A stretch of 64,000 nucleotides of DNA from Niastella sp. OAS944 (lineage in GTDB: Bacteria > Bacteroidota > Bacteroidia > Chitinophagales > Chitinophagaceae), in contig JANUBW010000008.1 in NCBI GenBank assembly GCA_024809215.1, forward strand, positions 1 to 64,000. Reading direction: 5' to 3'. Made by a program: the position numbers and the translations under genes. Positions within the stretch are counted from its first letter, which is position 1; every line of letters begins with the position of its first letter. Shown here piece by piece: positions 8,570 through 17,641 of this stretch. The notes under the pieces were generated by a model. It was not told the origin of the DNA. It did not search any database and saw nothing but the letters and a program-made list of their open reading frames with translations.

Positions 8570-10246
8570 ATGGCACAAACCGTTACAACTACTATTGAAA
8601 TAAATGGAGTTAAAATAAATCATTTCACTACGCTAAAGCTAAGTCAGGGAATATATGCACATCATACGTTTAGGTTGGTTTGTCCGCTTGAAGCGGTAGA
8701 AGGCGGCGAAGGCGTCATTTTTAAAGACTCAAAGGGATTGATAGGTGTGCCTATACAGATCCATGTAGTGTCGGAGCAGGATCGGTCAGAATTGCATTTT
8801 GTCGGAGTGGTAACCCAAATGGAGGCAACCTGTCACAATGGCCATGCGGGCAATGTTGTTATAAGTGGATATAGCCCAACCATATTATTGGATAATAACC
8901 CACATTGCCGGTCGTGGTTACGGAAGCCGATAAAGAACATGGTGAAGGATGTACTGGAGATGCATCCAGATGATATCTTGAAGTTTAGGTTAAGCCCGAC
9001 ATATAAAGAAACTATCTATTATACTGTGCAGTATAAGGAAACTGCCTGGCAGTTTATAAACCGGTTAGCAGGTAAACATGGGGAGTGGTTATTTTATGAT
9101 GGGCAAATGCTGGTGTTGGGTGCGCCCAAAGGTAAAAAGTTCAAATTGACTTATGGCTTGCAGTTGAGCCGGTTTGCTGTGCATATGCAATTAAAGCCTG
9201 GAAAGTTTCAGGTAATGGCGTTTGATTATGTAGACAATCAAATACATCGCCGTGAGATGGTGCATAGCGCATTGAATGGTGGGCATAATGAGTTAGGTGA
9301 ATATGTTATATCGAAAGGAGAGCAATTGTTTGGCGGACCGGCTATTAACTGGCATAATCATTTTGTGCGAAGCAAAAAACAGTTTGATGATACGGTTAAT
9401 TTCCGTGCAGCCTGCGAGATAAGTGATGTGGTGCAATTAAATGGTTGTAGTGATCTGCCCGGTTTTCAGCCCGGAGATTGCGTGTCAATAAACGCAGATA
9501 AGGCAAAGTTTGCCGACAATCAGTCGTTGGGAAATTATGCAATAATATCCGTTGAGCATAGCTGGGATGGAATAGGAAATTATTCGAATGAGTTTGTTGC
9601 CGTACCAGCAACCGTTAAGGTGCCGCCGGTTAAGCCTTTGGCAGAGCCCATTTGTGAAACGCAAAGTGCATTGGTGGTAGATAATCGTGATGAGGCAGGG
9701 TTAGGCAGGGTGCAGGTACGTTTTCACTGGATGGGCGAGAAGGAGAAAAGTCCATTGCTGCGGGTGGTAAGCCCCTATGCAGGAAATGGAAAAGGGATGT
9801 TTATGCTGCCAGAAAAAGGTGAGGAAGTAATTGTGTCGTTTGCTGGGGGAAAAGCAACCCGGCCCTACGTTGTAGGAACTGTTTATAATGGCGGCGCTAA
9901 GTCGGAATATGGAGCTGTCGCCGGTAATCATATAAAGGCCATACAAACCCGAAGCGGTATAAAGGTGATCATGGATGATAGTGAAGGAAGTGTATTGATG
10001 CAAGACAAGAGCGGCAACCAGTTAAAGATGGATGGAGACAAATCTATACTCATAAAAGCAAACGGCAGTTTAAAATTAACATGCGGCGAGGCTGAGTTGG
10101 AAATGAAAGACGGAGAAATAACGATCAGCGGAAAGAAGATAAGTATCAAAACAACAGAAGATCTAAATATCGAATGCAATGAAAAGGCAAATATCAATGC
10201 CGGGGTTGATTTATCAATGCAGGCCGGGGTGATCAGGCTCAATTAA
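8570..10246 (+). CDS. vgrG: T6SS spike protein VgrG (TssI)
   Basis: 558-aa spike protein. The N-terminal gp27-like part (about residues 1-340) is followed by an OB-fold gp5 domain (GLGRVQVRFHWMGEKEKSPLLRVVSPYAG, about 370-450) with the typical KGMFMLPEKGEEVIVSF motif. The C-terminus is a gp5-like beta-helix (GNQLKMDGDKSILIKANGSLKLTCGEAELEMKDGEITISGKKI). It has no C-terminal toxin extension, so the effector is the separate PAAR gene starting 25 bp downstream. It forms the tip of the T6SS tube and docks the PAAR protein. Confidence 0.92.
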   Translation: MAQTVTTTIEINGVKINHFTTLKLSQGIYAHHTFRLVCPLEAVEGGEGVIFKDSKGLIGVPIQIHVVSEQDRSELHFVGVVTQMEATCHNGHAGNVVISGYSPTILLDNNPHCRSWLRKPIKNMVKDVLEMHPDDILKFRLSPTYKETIYYTVQYKETAWQFINRLAGKHGEWLFYDGQMLVLGAPKGKKFKLTYGLQLSRFAVHMQLKPGKFQVMAFDYVDNQIHRREMVHSALNGGHNELGEYVISKGEQLFGGPAINWHNHFVRSKKQFDDTVNFRAACEISDVVQLNGCSDLPGFQPGDCVSINADKAKFADNQSLGNYAIISVEHSWDGIGNYSNEFVAVPATVKVPPVKPLAEPICETQSALVVDNRDEAGLGRVQVRFHWMGEKEKSPLLRVVSPYAGNGKGMFMLPEKGEEVIVSFAGGKATRPYVVGTVYNGGAKSEYGAVAGNHIKAIQTRSGIKVIMDDSEGSVLMQDKSGNQLKMDGDKSILIKANGSLKLTCGEAELEMKDGEITISGKKISIKTTEDLNIECNEKANINAGVDLSMQAGVIRLN

Positions 10247-10271
10247 CTATACAAACAGTAAATTCATACAA

Positions 10272-11099
10272 TTGGGAAAACCTGCAGCAAGAGTAGGGAA
10301 TATGCATGAGTGTTCGATGACAGATCCGGTTACCGGAACGCCACATCAAGGCGGCGTGATTATCGGGCCTGGGAATGGGACAGTGTTAATTGGTGGAATG
10401 CCGGCCGCAACTGTTGGCGATACTTGTTTTTGTATTATAGGAGGTCCGGATACAATAATAAGTGGATCAGCCGGGGTGTTTATAGGTGGTAAACCTGCAG
10501 CAAGAGTGGATGACGGATGTGCGCATGGTGGGAAGGTGACGAGTGGGTTGGGGAGTGTGTTGATTGGGGAGCGGGGTGGTACTAACTATTTTCAAGAGCC
10601 CTCAATAAAAGAGATAGAACCGGTTATTAATCAAGCAATTTTAGAATGCATAGCTATGTTAGAAAGAAAGTTAAAGCTGATGCTTACTAACGATCCGAAG
10701 ACAATTGAGGACTTAAAAGAGTGGTTCGGTTACATAGATGAGCAAAGAAGACAAATTATTATAAATAGAATAGAAAGGGCTTTGGCTATTACCCAATCGT
10801 TAACAATAAATGACTTTGAGTTTATTGCTGATGAACTTGCAAGAACGAATTTACTAGCGATTGCAAATATCTGGGACGAGTTTCATACTATCTATTTAGG
10901 TGATCAATTTGGAAAATTGAAAGATGATGATACCCAGGAAAACACAGAAATATTGATTCATGAAATTTCACACTTTTTGGACGTAGGGCATACGATTGAT
11001 TTTGATTATGGTAAAGAACAATGTTTATTCTTGGCAAAAAATCATAGTACGCAAGCTTTTTATAATGCGGATAATTTTATGTATTTTATTAAAGCATAA
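10272..11099 (+). CDS. PAAR-domain effector with M35-like metallopeptidase
   Basis: 275 aa. Residues 1 to about 100 form a PAAR tip domain (GKPAARVGNMHECSM, GGMPAATVGDTCFCIIGGPDTI, GGKPAARVDDGCAHGG). After a helical linker the C-terminus is a zinc peptidase of the deuterolysin/peptidyl-Lys (M35, aspzincin) type: HEISH at 230-234, the third-ligand region HTIDFDYG (Asp243), and the terminal NADNFMYF motif typical of that family. The frame opens with TTG; PAAR proteins of this group begin M-GKPAAR, so the TTG start is accepted. The C-terminal part is visibly AT-richer than the PAAR part, as expected for a swapped toxin module. Predicted role: protease delivered into rival cells. The next gene is probably its immunity partner. 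Confidence 0.85.
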   Translation: MGKPAARVGNMHECSMTDPVTGTPHQGGVIIGPGNGTVLIGGMPAATVGDTCFCIIGGPDTIISGSAGVFIGGKPAARVDDGCAHGGKVTSGLGSVLIGERGGTNYFQEPSIKEIEPVINQAILECIAMLERKLKLMLTNDPKTIEDLKEWFGYIDEQRRQIIINRIERALAITQSLTINDFEFIADELARTNLLAIANIWDEFHTIYLGDQFGKLKDDDTQENTEILIHEISHFLDVGHTIDFDYGKEQCLFLAKNHSTQAFYNADNFMYFIKA

Positions 11100-11108
11100 A
11101 GTATTTAT

Positions 11109-11516
11109 ATGGAAGTGAAAAGTAAAATGTTGGAAATTGATTTGTCAATTGATGTAGTCAATGATGAAGTTATAGCAACACTTGTTTTTGTTAATGCATC
11201 TTTCGGTGTGATTTATTTAGATAGCTGGACAATTGGTATGCATCAATTGCTTACGAAAAGTGTTTTTAGTATAATAGATAAGAATAATAATATAATTCCT
11301 TATTATGGTGTAATGGCCAGTAGAAGAATAGTTTTTGAAGATTTTATTGCATTAAATCCAGGAGAAAGTATCCAGACAAAAATTAAAATTAATAAAGATT
11401 ATATACTTGTAAAGGGGAACAAGTATGTTGTTCGATATAGTGCGTATAATCCAGCCTGTCCTGGAACGCAAGCCAATTTAGAACTTCGGTCTAATGAAGT
11501 TGAGATGACATATTAA
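11109..11516 (+). CDS. probable immunity protein, M35 pro-domain-like
   Basis: 135-aa beta-rich protein, 9 bp after the effector, without signal peptide or membrane segment. From memory, its sequence follows the N-terminal beta-sandwich found in front of M35 peptidyl-Lys metallopeptidases: an NxSxGVIYLDSW strand, then FSIID...IPYYGV, then EDFIALNPGESIQTKIKINKDY, then KYVVRYSAY. In those enzymes this domain is fused to the peptidase as a pro-region. A free-standing copy beside a PAAR-M35 toxin is best read as the inhibitor/immunity protein. This is an inference from pattern similarity; the position alone supports an immunity role. Low GC like the toxin module. Confidence 0.7.
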   Translation: MEVKSKMLEIDLSIDVVNDEVIATLVFVNASFGVIYLDSWTIGMHQLLTKSVFSIIDKNNNIIPYYGVMASRRIVFEDFIALNPGESIQTKIKINKDYILVKGNKYVVRYSAYNPACPGTQANLELRSNEVEMTY

Positions 11517-11961
11517 TTGTAGAGTGACTTGTTTATACACAGTTTTTTCTGCCTATAACACCGATCCCCAATATCAGCACAGAAACAAAAAGCGCCTTGA
11601 AGCGTTAAGGCTCTTAATCATCAACTCTCTGGTTCCCTCAACCCAATTATTAGGTCCATAACTACAGATAGCCTTATCAAAGTCATATAAAATAAAATTT
11701 TTTTTGAATCCTGAATAACTTCAGCATTTATTGATTCCGGTTAAGTAATATTTCTATACTTCAACAATTCACTATATTTACACACGCATATAAGTAGCCG
11801 CTTTCCCACCTCTATGTAAGCTCTACTCTGACTGGTAAAAATTAGATTTGTTGTTTGTACGCAATGTTTCTGCGTGTGATACTCCTGGGCTGGAAACAGG
11901 TCTTTCTGATTAGCAGGCTATATCATTTTCCTTTTCAATCATCTCTTAAACTATTCAGCTT
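11517..11961. other. gene-free gap after the T6SS cassette
   Basis: No convincing gene. A short hairpin GCCTT-N8-AAGGC (11594-11611) has A-rich sequence on its left, so on the minus strand it resembles a weak terminator. The last 55 bp (from about 11907) contain the leader repeated in front of the second GNAT-like gene. Confidence 0.5.
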
Positions 11962-12621
11962 ATGGATGATAAACTATATTTATTTCAAAGCGAAATAATA
12001 TGTTTGAATTATTACGATTGTAATGAGCCGATATGTGCTTACACTTTTGGAAATATTTATTATGGTCCTATAGAATGTGGGGATCATAACGGCACTGTTG
12101 ATATGCAGGCGTCTAAGGCTGGCTTTATAAACTATATATACGTTAACCAGGCTTTAGCAAAGGAATACGAGGCATCACCTAATACCGGATGCAGTAATGC
12201 ATTGAAAATATTTGATTATACCGCTATAAGTCAGGAAACAATCAGGGAAATTGGGCCTGTATGCAATCCCAATTTTATGGTAATTGAACGTTTTGGTATT
12301 GCTGCTTACTGGCGAAAAAAAGGTTTAGGGGTACAGATCTTAAAGGGAATTATCAGACAAATGAAAGGTAAATGCGGCTACATAGTTATTTTAGACCCTA
12401 AACCTGTATTACCCGGAGATGATATGGAAAATTCATATGAAGATAAAGGTGTGGATTTAACCGATTTGGAAAGAAACCCCGTAACAGCACAACAGAAGTT
12501 AAATGCATTTTTTCGACGTTGTGGGTTTCGGACGCTTAAAAAGTACGGCAATGTTTTTGTTTGTAACGTAGATCAGATTACTGAAATGGGCAAAAAAAAT
12601 GCCGCTTTCAAAGTGAAATAA
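11962..12621 (+). CDS. GNAT-like acetyltransferase, copy 1
   Basis: 219-aa protein with a GNAT acetyl-CoA-binding signature FGIAAYWRKKGLGVQILKGIIRQM (motif A, R-x-x-G-x-G) in the middle and a C-terminal block LNAFFRRCGFRTLKKYGNVFVCN that resembles the last GNAT strands. The N-terminal 90 residues are specific to this small family. It is paralogous to the next gene, sharing YYxPIEC/KAGFINYIYVNQ, ISQETIREIG and the C-terminal block. The 16 nt immediately before the ATG are identical to those before copy 2. Substrate unknown. Confidence 0.72.
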   Translation: MDDKLYLFQSEIICLNYYDCNEPICAYTFGNIYYGPIECGDHNGTVDMQASKAGFINYIYVNQALAKEYEASPNTGCSNALKIFDYTAISQETIREIGPVCNPNFMVIERFGIAAYWRKKGLGVQILKGIIRQMKGKCGYIVILDPKPVLPGDDMENSYEDKGVDLTDLERNPVTAQQKLNAFFRRCGFRTLKKYGNVFVCNVDQITEMGKKNAAFKVK

Positions 12622-12735
12622 TTATCTCCAATTCATGAGTCATGGTATTATTCCAGTTTATATGCGCTTCATTGTAAATGGCCTACCTGATTAGCAAGCT
12701 ATAAAATCTTCAATAATTTTTAAACTATTCAGCTT

Positions 12736-13413
12736 ATGAAGTGCAATATTTATTTTATGTACAATGAGCTATTGGATGTAAACGTCAATGACAACCTAAA
12801 TGGAACCATATGTGGTATGATGTATGGGTTTATTCAGTGTTATGTATATGAAGCTAACAACAGTGAGAAAGGTCATGAGTGGAAGGTGTCGAAGGCGGGT
12901 TTCATAAAACTATTATATTTTAATCAGGAATTAGCGAAGGTCTATGGAGTAACTATGGCCGAAGTCCCCCTGCTAAAATTAAAAATTAATAGTGAGGCGC
13001 TAATGGAACTGGATGCTGCTCTTATAAGCCAGGAAACCATTCATGAAATTGGCGCTGCAAGCAGTCCAAATATTCTTCTACTGGAACATTTCGGAATTTC
13101 CGCTGAGTTTAGAAAGAAAGGCTTAGGCGAAAAAATTTTTAAAGAAGCTATAAAACAAATGAAAGGCAGATACGGGTATGTTCTTGTTTTAAACCCTCAA
13201 CCTATTTTTCCGGGCAGCGTTGGCGAAAAAACCTATGCGTTACAGGGAGTAACGTTAGCCGGTTTGGAAACAGACCCCGAAAAAGCCCAATGCAAGTTGA
13301 ACGAATTTTTTCAGCGTTGTGGATTTAGACCATTTAAGGATTACCACAATGTATTTATTTGTAACGTAGATCAGCTGGTAACATCGCTCAGGTTGATGCC
13401 TGCTGCAACTTGA
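12736..13413 (+). CDS. GNAT-like acetyltransferase, copy 2
   Basis: 225-aa paralogue of the preceding gene with the same order of motifs: KAGFIKLLYFNQELA, ISQETIHEIGAASSPN, the acetyl-CoA loop FRKKGLGEKIFKEAIKQM, and LNEFFQRCGFRPFKDYHNVFICN near the C-terminus. It carries the same upstream leader (CTGATTAGCA then GCTATA, and the block ending CAGCTTATG), so the duplication included the regulatory region. A third, decayed copy follows. No partner gene identifies the acetyl acceptor. Confidence 0.72.
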   Translation: MKCNIYFMYNELLDVNVNDNLNGTICGMMYGFIQCYVYEANNSEKGHEWKVSKAGFIKLLYFNQELAKVYGVTMAEVPLLKLKINSEALMELDAALISQETIHEIGAASSPNILLLEHFGISAEFRKKGLGEKIFKEAIKQMKGRYGYVLVLNPQPIFPGSVGEKTYALQGVTLAGLETDPEKAQCKLNEFFQRCGFRPFKDYHNVFICNVDQLVTSLRLMPAAT

Positions 13414-13466
13414 TGCAACATGCTACGATGTAATAAATTTTTCAATCACCCTTATCTATTAAACTT

Positions 13467-13698
13467 ATGAATTACAACCTGTATCTAAAATACGAAATAG
13501 AGGAGCTTTTAAACATCCAGGATGAACGTGCAGGGCTTTGAGATGGAAGGTGTAGAGCAAGACCCTGGAAAAGAACAGTTAAAATTAAATGCATTCTTTC
13601 AACGGTGCGGATTCAGGTTGTTTAAAAATTACGACAATGTTTTTATCTGCAATACAGAGCAGGCGGTGCCAATGCGCGGTATTAGCCTTAACGATTAA
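13467..13698 (+). pseudogene. decayed third GNAT-like copy
   Basis: The ATG at 13467 opens 24 codons (MNYNLYLKYEIEELLN...) before a TGA. A second frame then encodes GVEQDPGKEQLKLNAFF and QRCGFRLFKNYDNVFICN, clearly the C-terminus of the two GNAT-like genes. About 450 bp, including the acetyl-CoA loop, has been deleted between the two parts. The stop at 13696-13698 lies 12 bp before the next gene. Confidence 0.8.
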
Positions 13699-13710
13699 AA
13701 AAACAGCCAT

Positions 13711-14325
13711 ATGTCTAAAGAATATCGAGAATATTATCCCACATTAACTGATAGGGAGCATAAATTGCTTTATTGCAAGCTAAGGCAACGCTATAAGTCG
13801 GGCCGTATGCTTCGTCGGCTATTGCGTAAGGAAGCCAGACCGCTTGGAAGGATAGTGGTTAGAAAACGCATAGCGAGTTATAGGCGGTCCCTAGATCCGC
13901 GTGGCGAGGCATTTGCTTCAAGGAAAGCACCCTGGAAGTGTATGATAAAAACGAATGATATTGCCTATCTGTTGGGTATTTGCGAACGTTATGCACAGGA
14001 GAAACACAAAATGTTAAAAGAGGAACTTGGGAAACAGTATGTTACTGTAAAAGAGTTTTGCAAGTCAGTTGATTTGGATGAAGAGTATGCGCAAGCATTA
14101 TTAAATGATGGCGAAGCCCGCGAATTAAACAGTGGCAAATTTCAAAAAATGATAGATGAAATAAATATGCGTCACGCAGAGGAAATAAGACAGGTAAAGG
14201 AAGCTGCAAGGAAAGAGAAAGAAGAGGAAGAGAAGAAGAATATAGCATCCAGTAAAAAAATAGAAATGCCCGCAGCAAAAGATGGTAAAAATAAAAAAGT
14301 TACAAAGCCGAAAAAGGCGTCCTGA
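13711..14325 (+). CDS. unrecognised basic coiled-coil protein
   Basis: 204-aa soluble protein that I do not recognise. The first 75 residues are very rich in Arg (KLRQRYKSGRMLRRLLRKEARPLGR). The middle (KTNDIAYLLGICERYAQEKHKML, then YVTVKEFCKSVDLDEEYAQALL) looks like a helix-turn-helix pair. The C-terminus is a charged coiled coil (AEEIRQVKEAARKEKEEEEKK) ending in a Lys-rich disordered tail. DNA or RNA binding is plausible from charge alone. It is followed by a strong terminator. Confidence 0.7.
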   Translation: MSKEYREYYPTLTDREHKLLYCKLRQRYKSGRMLRRLLRKEARPLGRIVVRKRIASYRRSLDPRGEAFASRKAPWKCMIKTNDIAYLLGICERYAQEKHKMLKEELGKQYVTVKEFCKSVDLDEEYAQALLNDGEARELNSGKFQKMIDEINMRHAEEIRQVKEAARKEKEEEEKKNIASSKKIEMPAAKDGKNKKVTKPKKAS

Positions 14326-14332
14326 TTTCTAC

Positions 14333-14360
14333 AAGGAGCAACAACCATTGTTGCTCCTTT
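14333..14360 (+). terminator. rho-independent terminator
   Basis: Perfect 10-bp stem AAGGAGCAAC / GTTGCTCCTT with a 7-nt loop, 7 bp after the coiled-coil gene. The T tract is interrupted by the start of the TTGCTC repeat field. Confidence 0.65.
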
Positions 14361-14515
14361 GTTGCTCTTTTTCCTATCTCCGGTCAGTCCTGGCGTGAGT
14401 TTCATCTATGTTTGTTGCTCCCTTCCTGCTCCCCTGTTGCTCTATAACCGGTGATTTTTGCTCCCCTCTTGCTCCCTTGTTGCTCCCCCTTTGCTGTACT
14501 GCTGCTCTTGTGTTG
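14349..14515. repeat. degenerate TTGCTCC repeat field
   Basis: Seven copies of TTGCTC and two TGCTC variants, mostly as TTGTTGCTCCC, are scattered over about 165 bp downstream of the terminator whose right arm contains the same word. Spacing is irregular, so it is not a CRISPR or a clean tandem array. Small open frames across it are low-complexity (SNKGAT-like) and are not genes. The rest of 14516-14772 shows nothing recognisable. Confidence 0.6.
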
Positions 14516-14772
14516 AGGTACGGGAAAGGTTCTATTGCCCCTTTATTGCTGGTAGCGGGCAACACAACCTCATTACAACCTTTTATATACCTTACTTCAA
14601 CTACAATAAACTTGCTAAGCATGTTTGACATTTTTACCAAATGTTACAAGTGCCTTTACCTATTATGCAAAGTTGATGGCTTAAGATTGTAAAGCGTACT
14701 AAAGCGTCAATTATGGACAAACACGCCAAATGTCAGAAAATACGAGTATAAGTGAGTATTTCCGAGTGTGCA

Positions 14773-14805
14773 TTTGGATAAGGGTGTTTTACCCCCGTAT
14801 ATTTG
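14773..14805 (+). promoter_or_regulatory. Bacteroidota-type promoter for DUF6266 gene
   Basis: TTTG (14773-14776), a 21-nt spacer, then TATATTTG (14798-14805) fit the -33/-7 consensus. It lies 95 bp before the first DUF6266 gene. Confidence 0.5.
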
Positions 14806-14900
14806 TTCTCACAAAGCATCGATGAATATACCGGTTACACATAGTTGCTTTGTAACCAATTTGTTTTAATTATTTTATTAACTATCAAAAATTAAATTTT

Positions 14901-15545
14901 ATGGCACAGTTTGAACAAAGCGCCTTTGGCGACATTAAAGGTAAAGTAGGTAACATGGTTGTTACCAAATGGAAAAATAAACACGTGGCTAAGAAAAAAC
15001 CTGGTAAAAGAACCAGTAAAGGTAGTGCTCCACAACAGGAGCAGCGAAAGAAAATGGAACTTACTGGGAAGTTCATGCGTAACGTTAAAGAGGTAGTCAC
15101 GCTATGCTATCGCGAAAAGTCTGGTAATGTACCCGGTTTTAGCGCTGCAATGGGCGATGTACTTGTAAACGGTATTACGGGAACGTATCCCGATTACACC
15201 ATCGACTACGCTCAGGTACTGCTCAGTCGCGGCGACATTCGCCAGCCGTTTAAACCAACGGTGGCCTCTGCTAAAGTTGATACGGTAACATTTACCTGGA
15301 CAACCAACAGTGGTATGGGTAAAAGCAAACCCGATGACAAAGCGGTACTCGTGGTTTACTGCGAAAAGCTTGATGTAAGCGCCTATACCGTTCAGGGGCC
15401 TCCACGAAGTAGTGGCACGGGTGACCTGGAACTGCCCGGCTTCGGCGGGCAGGAGGTGCACACCTGGGTTGCCTTTATCTCGGTCGATGGCAAAGAGGTA
15501 TGTAACAGTATCTATGCCGGTAAAGTAACCATTGCGGCTTCGTAA
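14901..15545 (+). CDS. DUF6266 family protein, copy 1
   Basis: 214-aa protein of the Bacteroidota DUF6266 family. The N-terminus AQFEQSAFGDIKGKVGNMVVTKWK, with a basic tail-like segment after it, is the family signature. The C-terminal half is beta-rich and contains DDKAVLVVYCEKL, GPPRSSGTGDLELPG and QEVHTWVAFISVDGKEVCNSIY. No signal peptide. DUF6266 proteins are of unknown function. It is followed by a terminator and then a diverged paralogue. Confidence 0.85.
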   Translation: MAQFEQSAFGDIKGKVGNMVVTKWKNKHVAKKKPGKRTSKGSAPQQEQRKKMELTGKFMRNVKEVVTLCYREKSGNVPGFSAAMGDVLVNGITGTYPDYTIDYAQVLLSRGDIRQPFKPTVASAKVDTVTFTWTTNSGMGKSKPDDKAVLVVYCEKLDVSAYTVQGPPRSSGTGDLELPGFGGQEVHTWVAFISVDGKEVCNSIYAGKVTIAAS

Positions 15546-15559
15546 TCTTAATCCTTTAT

Positions 15560-15600
15560 GAATGCCCTGCATAAACCATATTTCATGTGGGGCATTCTTT
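15560..15600 (+). terminator. rho-independent terminator
   Basis: 13-bp stem (GAATGCCCTGCAT with ATGTGGGGCATTC, two G-U pairs) with a 12-nt loop and a short T run, 15 bp after the first DUF6266 gene. Confidence 0.7.
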
Positions 15601-15646
15601 AAATGTTTTAAAAACCTATTTGTTTATTAAGTAAAATCTTTCAAGT

Positions 15647-16291
15647 ATGACAAACGAAAACAGCGGCCGAACAGCCGGCCAAAATGATCAAAAGATCCAA
15701 CTTGCTATTTCTGTAAAAAAATGCGTTTCAGATAATGCTTCATATACGCTGGTACCCATCAAAGACAAAACAAAATTTAAGAAAGAACCAACACTGATGC
15801 AAAGGGAGAGGCACTTAAAAGCAACCAGATTTATAAAAGCACTCAAACCCTTGCTGTTTATCACTTACAGGTATACCAATGAAAAACTTTCTTATTATAG
15901 CTGTGCAATGAGGCATATACTGCATTGGATCTCAGGAAACCCACCTAACATGGTCATAGATTACAGTAAGATACTTGTGGCCAGTGGTCCCCGATTCAAT
16001 ACCGAAAAGGCTACTGCAAAGCCGGTAGGTGAAACCATTTTGTTCAAATGGCACAACGATTTAATTCCAAAAGAATATGCCACTGATAAAGCAATATTGG
16101 TGGCTTATTGTGAAGCTCTTAGCAAATGTATCTTTACCGCCATGGGGCCGCCAAGAAGTGTATGTAACGCAAAACTCGATGTATCAGCTTTTCGTGGACA
16201 AGCCGTACATACCTGGCTGAGCTTTATTACGGCAGATGGCATGCTGGTGTCAGATAGTATTTATACCGGAAAGTTAATAATGGATAGTTAG
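15647..16291 (+). CDS. DUF6266-like protein, copy 2 (diverged)
   Basis: 214 aa, the same length as copy 1. The C-terminal domain is conserved (ATDKAILVAYCEAL, MGPPRSVCNAKLDVSAF, GQAVHTWLSFITADGMLVSDSIY). The N-terminal signature (FGDIKGKVGN) is absent, replaced by an unrelated hydrophilic segment. The family function is unknown; loss of the N-terminal motif suggests divergence after duplication. Confidence 0.75.
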   Translation: MTNENSGRTAGQNDQKIQLAISVKKCVSDNASYTLVPIKDKTKFKKEPTLMQRERHLKATRFIKALKPLLFITYRYTNEKLSYYSCAMRHILHWISGNPPNMVIDYSKILVASGPRFNTEKATAKPVGETILFKWHNDLIPKEYATDKAILVAYCEALSKCIFTAMGPPRSVCNAKLDVSAFRGQAVHTWLSFITADGMLVSDSIYTGKLIMDS

Positions 16292-16338
16292 CGGTTTAAA
16301 TCTGCACCTGAATAACGTTCTTTGAAATAGTAGTAATA

Positions 16339-16376
16339 GTTTATGGTTCCTGTATATAATGCCAGGAACTATAAAC
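16339..16376 (+). other. 14-bp hairpin downstream of DUF6266 copy 2
   Basis: GTTTATGGTTCCTG pairs with CAGGAACTATAAAC (one G-U) around a 10-nt loop. It has no T tract and sits just before a true terminator, so it may be a transcript-stabilising 3' structure. Confidence 0.5.
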
Positions 16377-16400
16377 CAAAATGGTTTTAAAAGGATAGCA

Positions 16401-16432
16401 TGGTCTCCCGATTCATCGGGAGACCATTTTTT
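16401..16432 (+). terminator. strong rho-independent terminator
   Basis: Perfect 12-bp inverted repeat TGGTCTCCCGAT / ATCGGGAGACCA with a 2-nt centre, followed by T6. It closes the DUF6266 transcript and faces the convergent aldo/keto reductase gene. Confidence 0.85.
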
Positions 16433-16490
16433 CAATTTGGTTTGCTTATTCCCACATTCTCCTTACTATACAATGTGATCAATACCTTTC

Positions 16491-17483
<993 letters not shown>

Positions 17484-17641
17484 TTAGTGGTTATTACCTG
17501 ATTGCTGATGCAAAGTTGCGGTCGTTTTAAAAACTATATGGTATACCAATTACTGCTTCTTCTACCAAAATCACTGATTGGTCTTGTGGGGTAGTTAGGT
17601 TGCCGGGCAAAGCCGTAAATTTGTACCTGAAGCGAACGACT

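Noticed and set aside
14349..14515. Possible CRISPR or tandem array
   Set aside because: The 6-7 bp words have irregular spacing and no uniform repeat or spacer length.
14374..14692. Open frames on both strands across the TTGCTC repeats
   Set aside because: Low-complexity translations created by the repeat; no start context or family.
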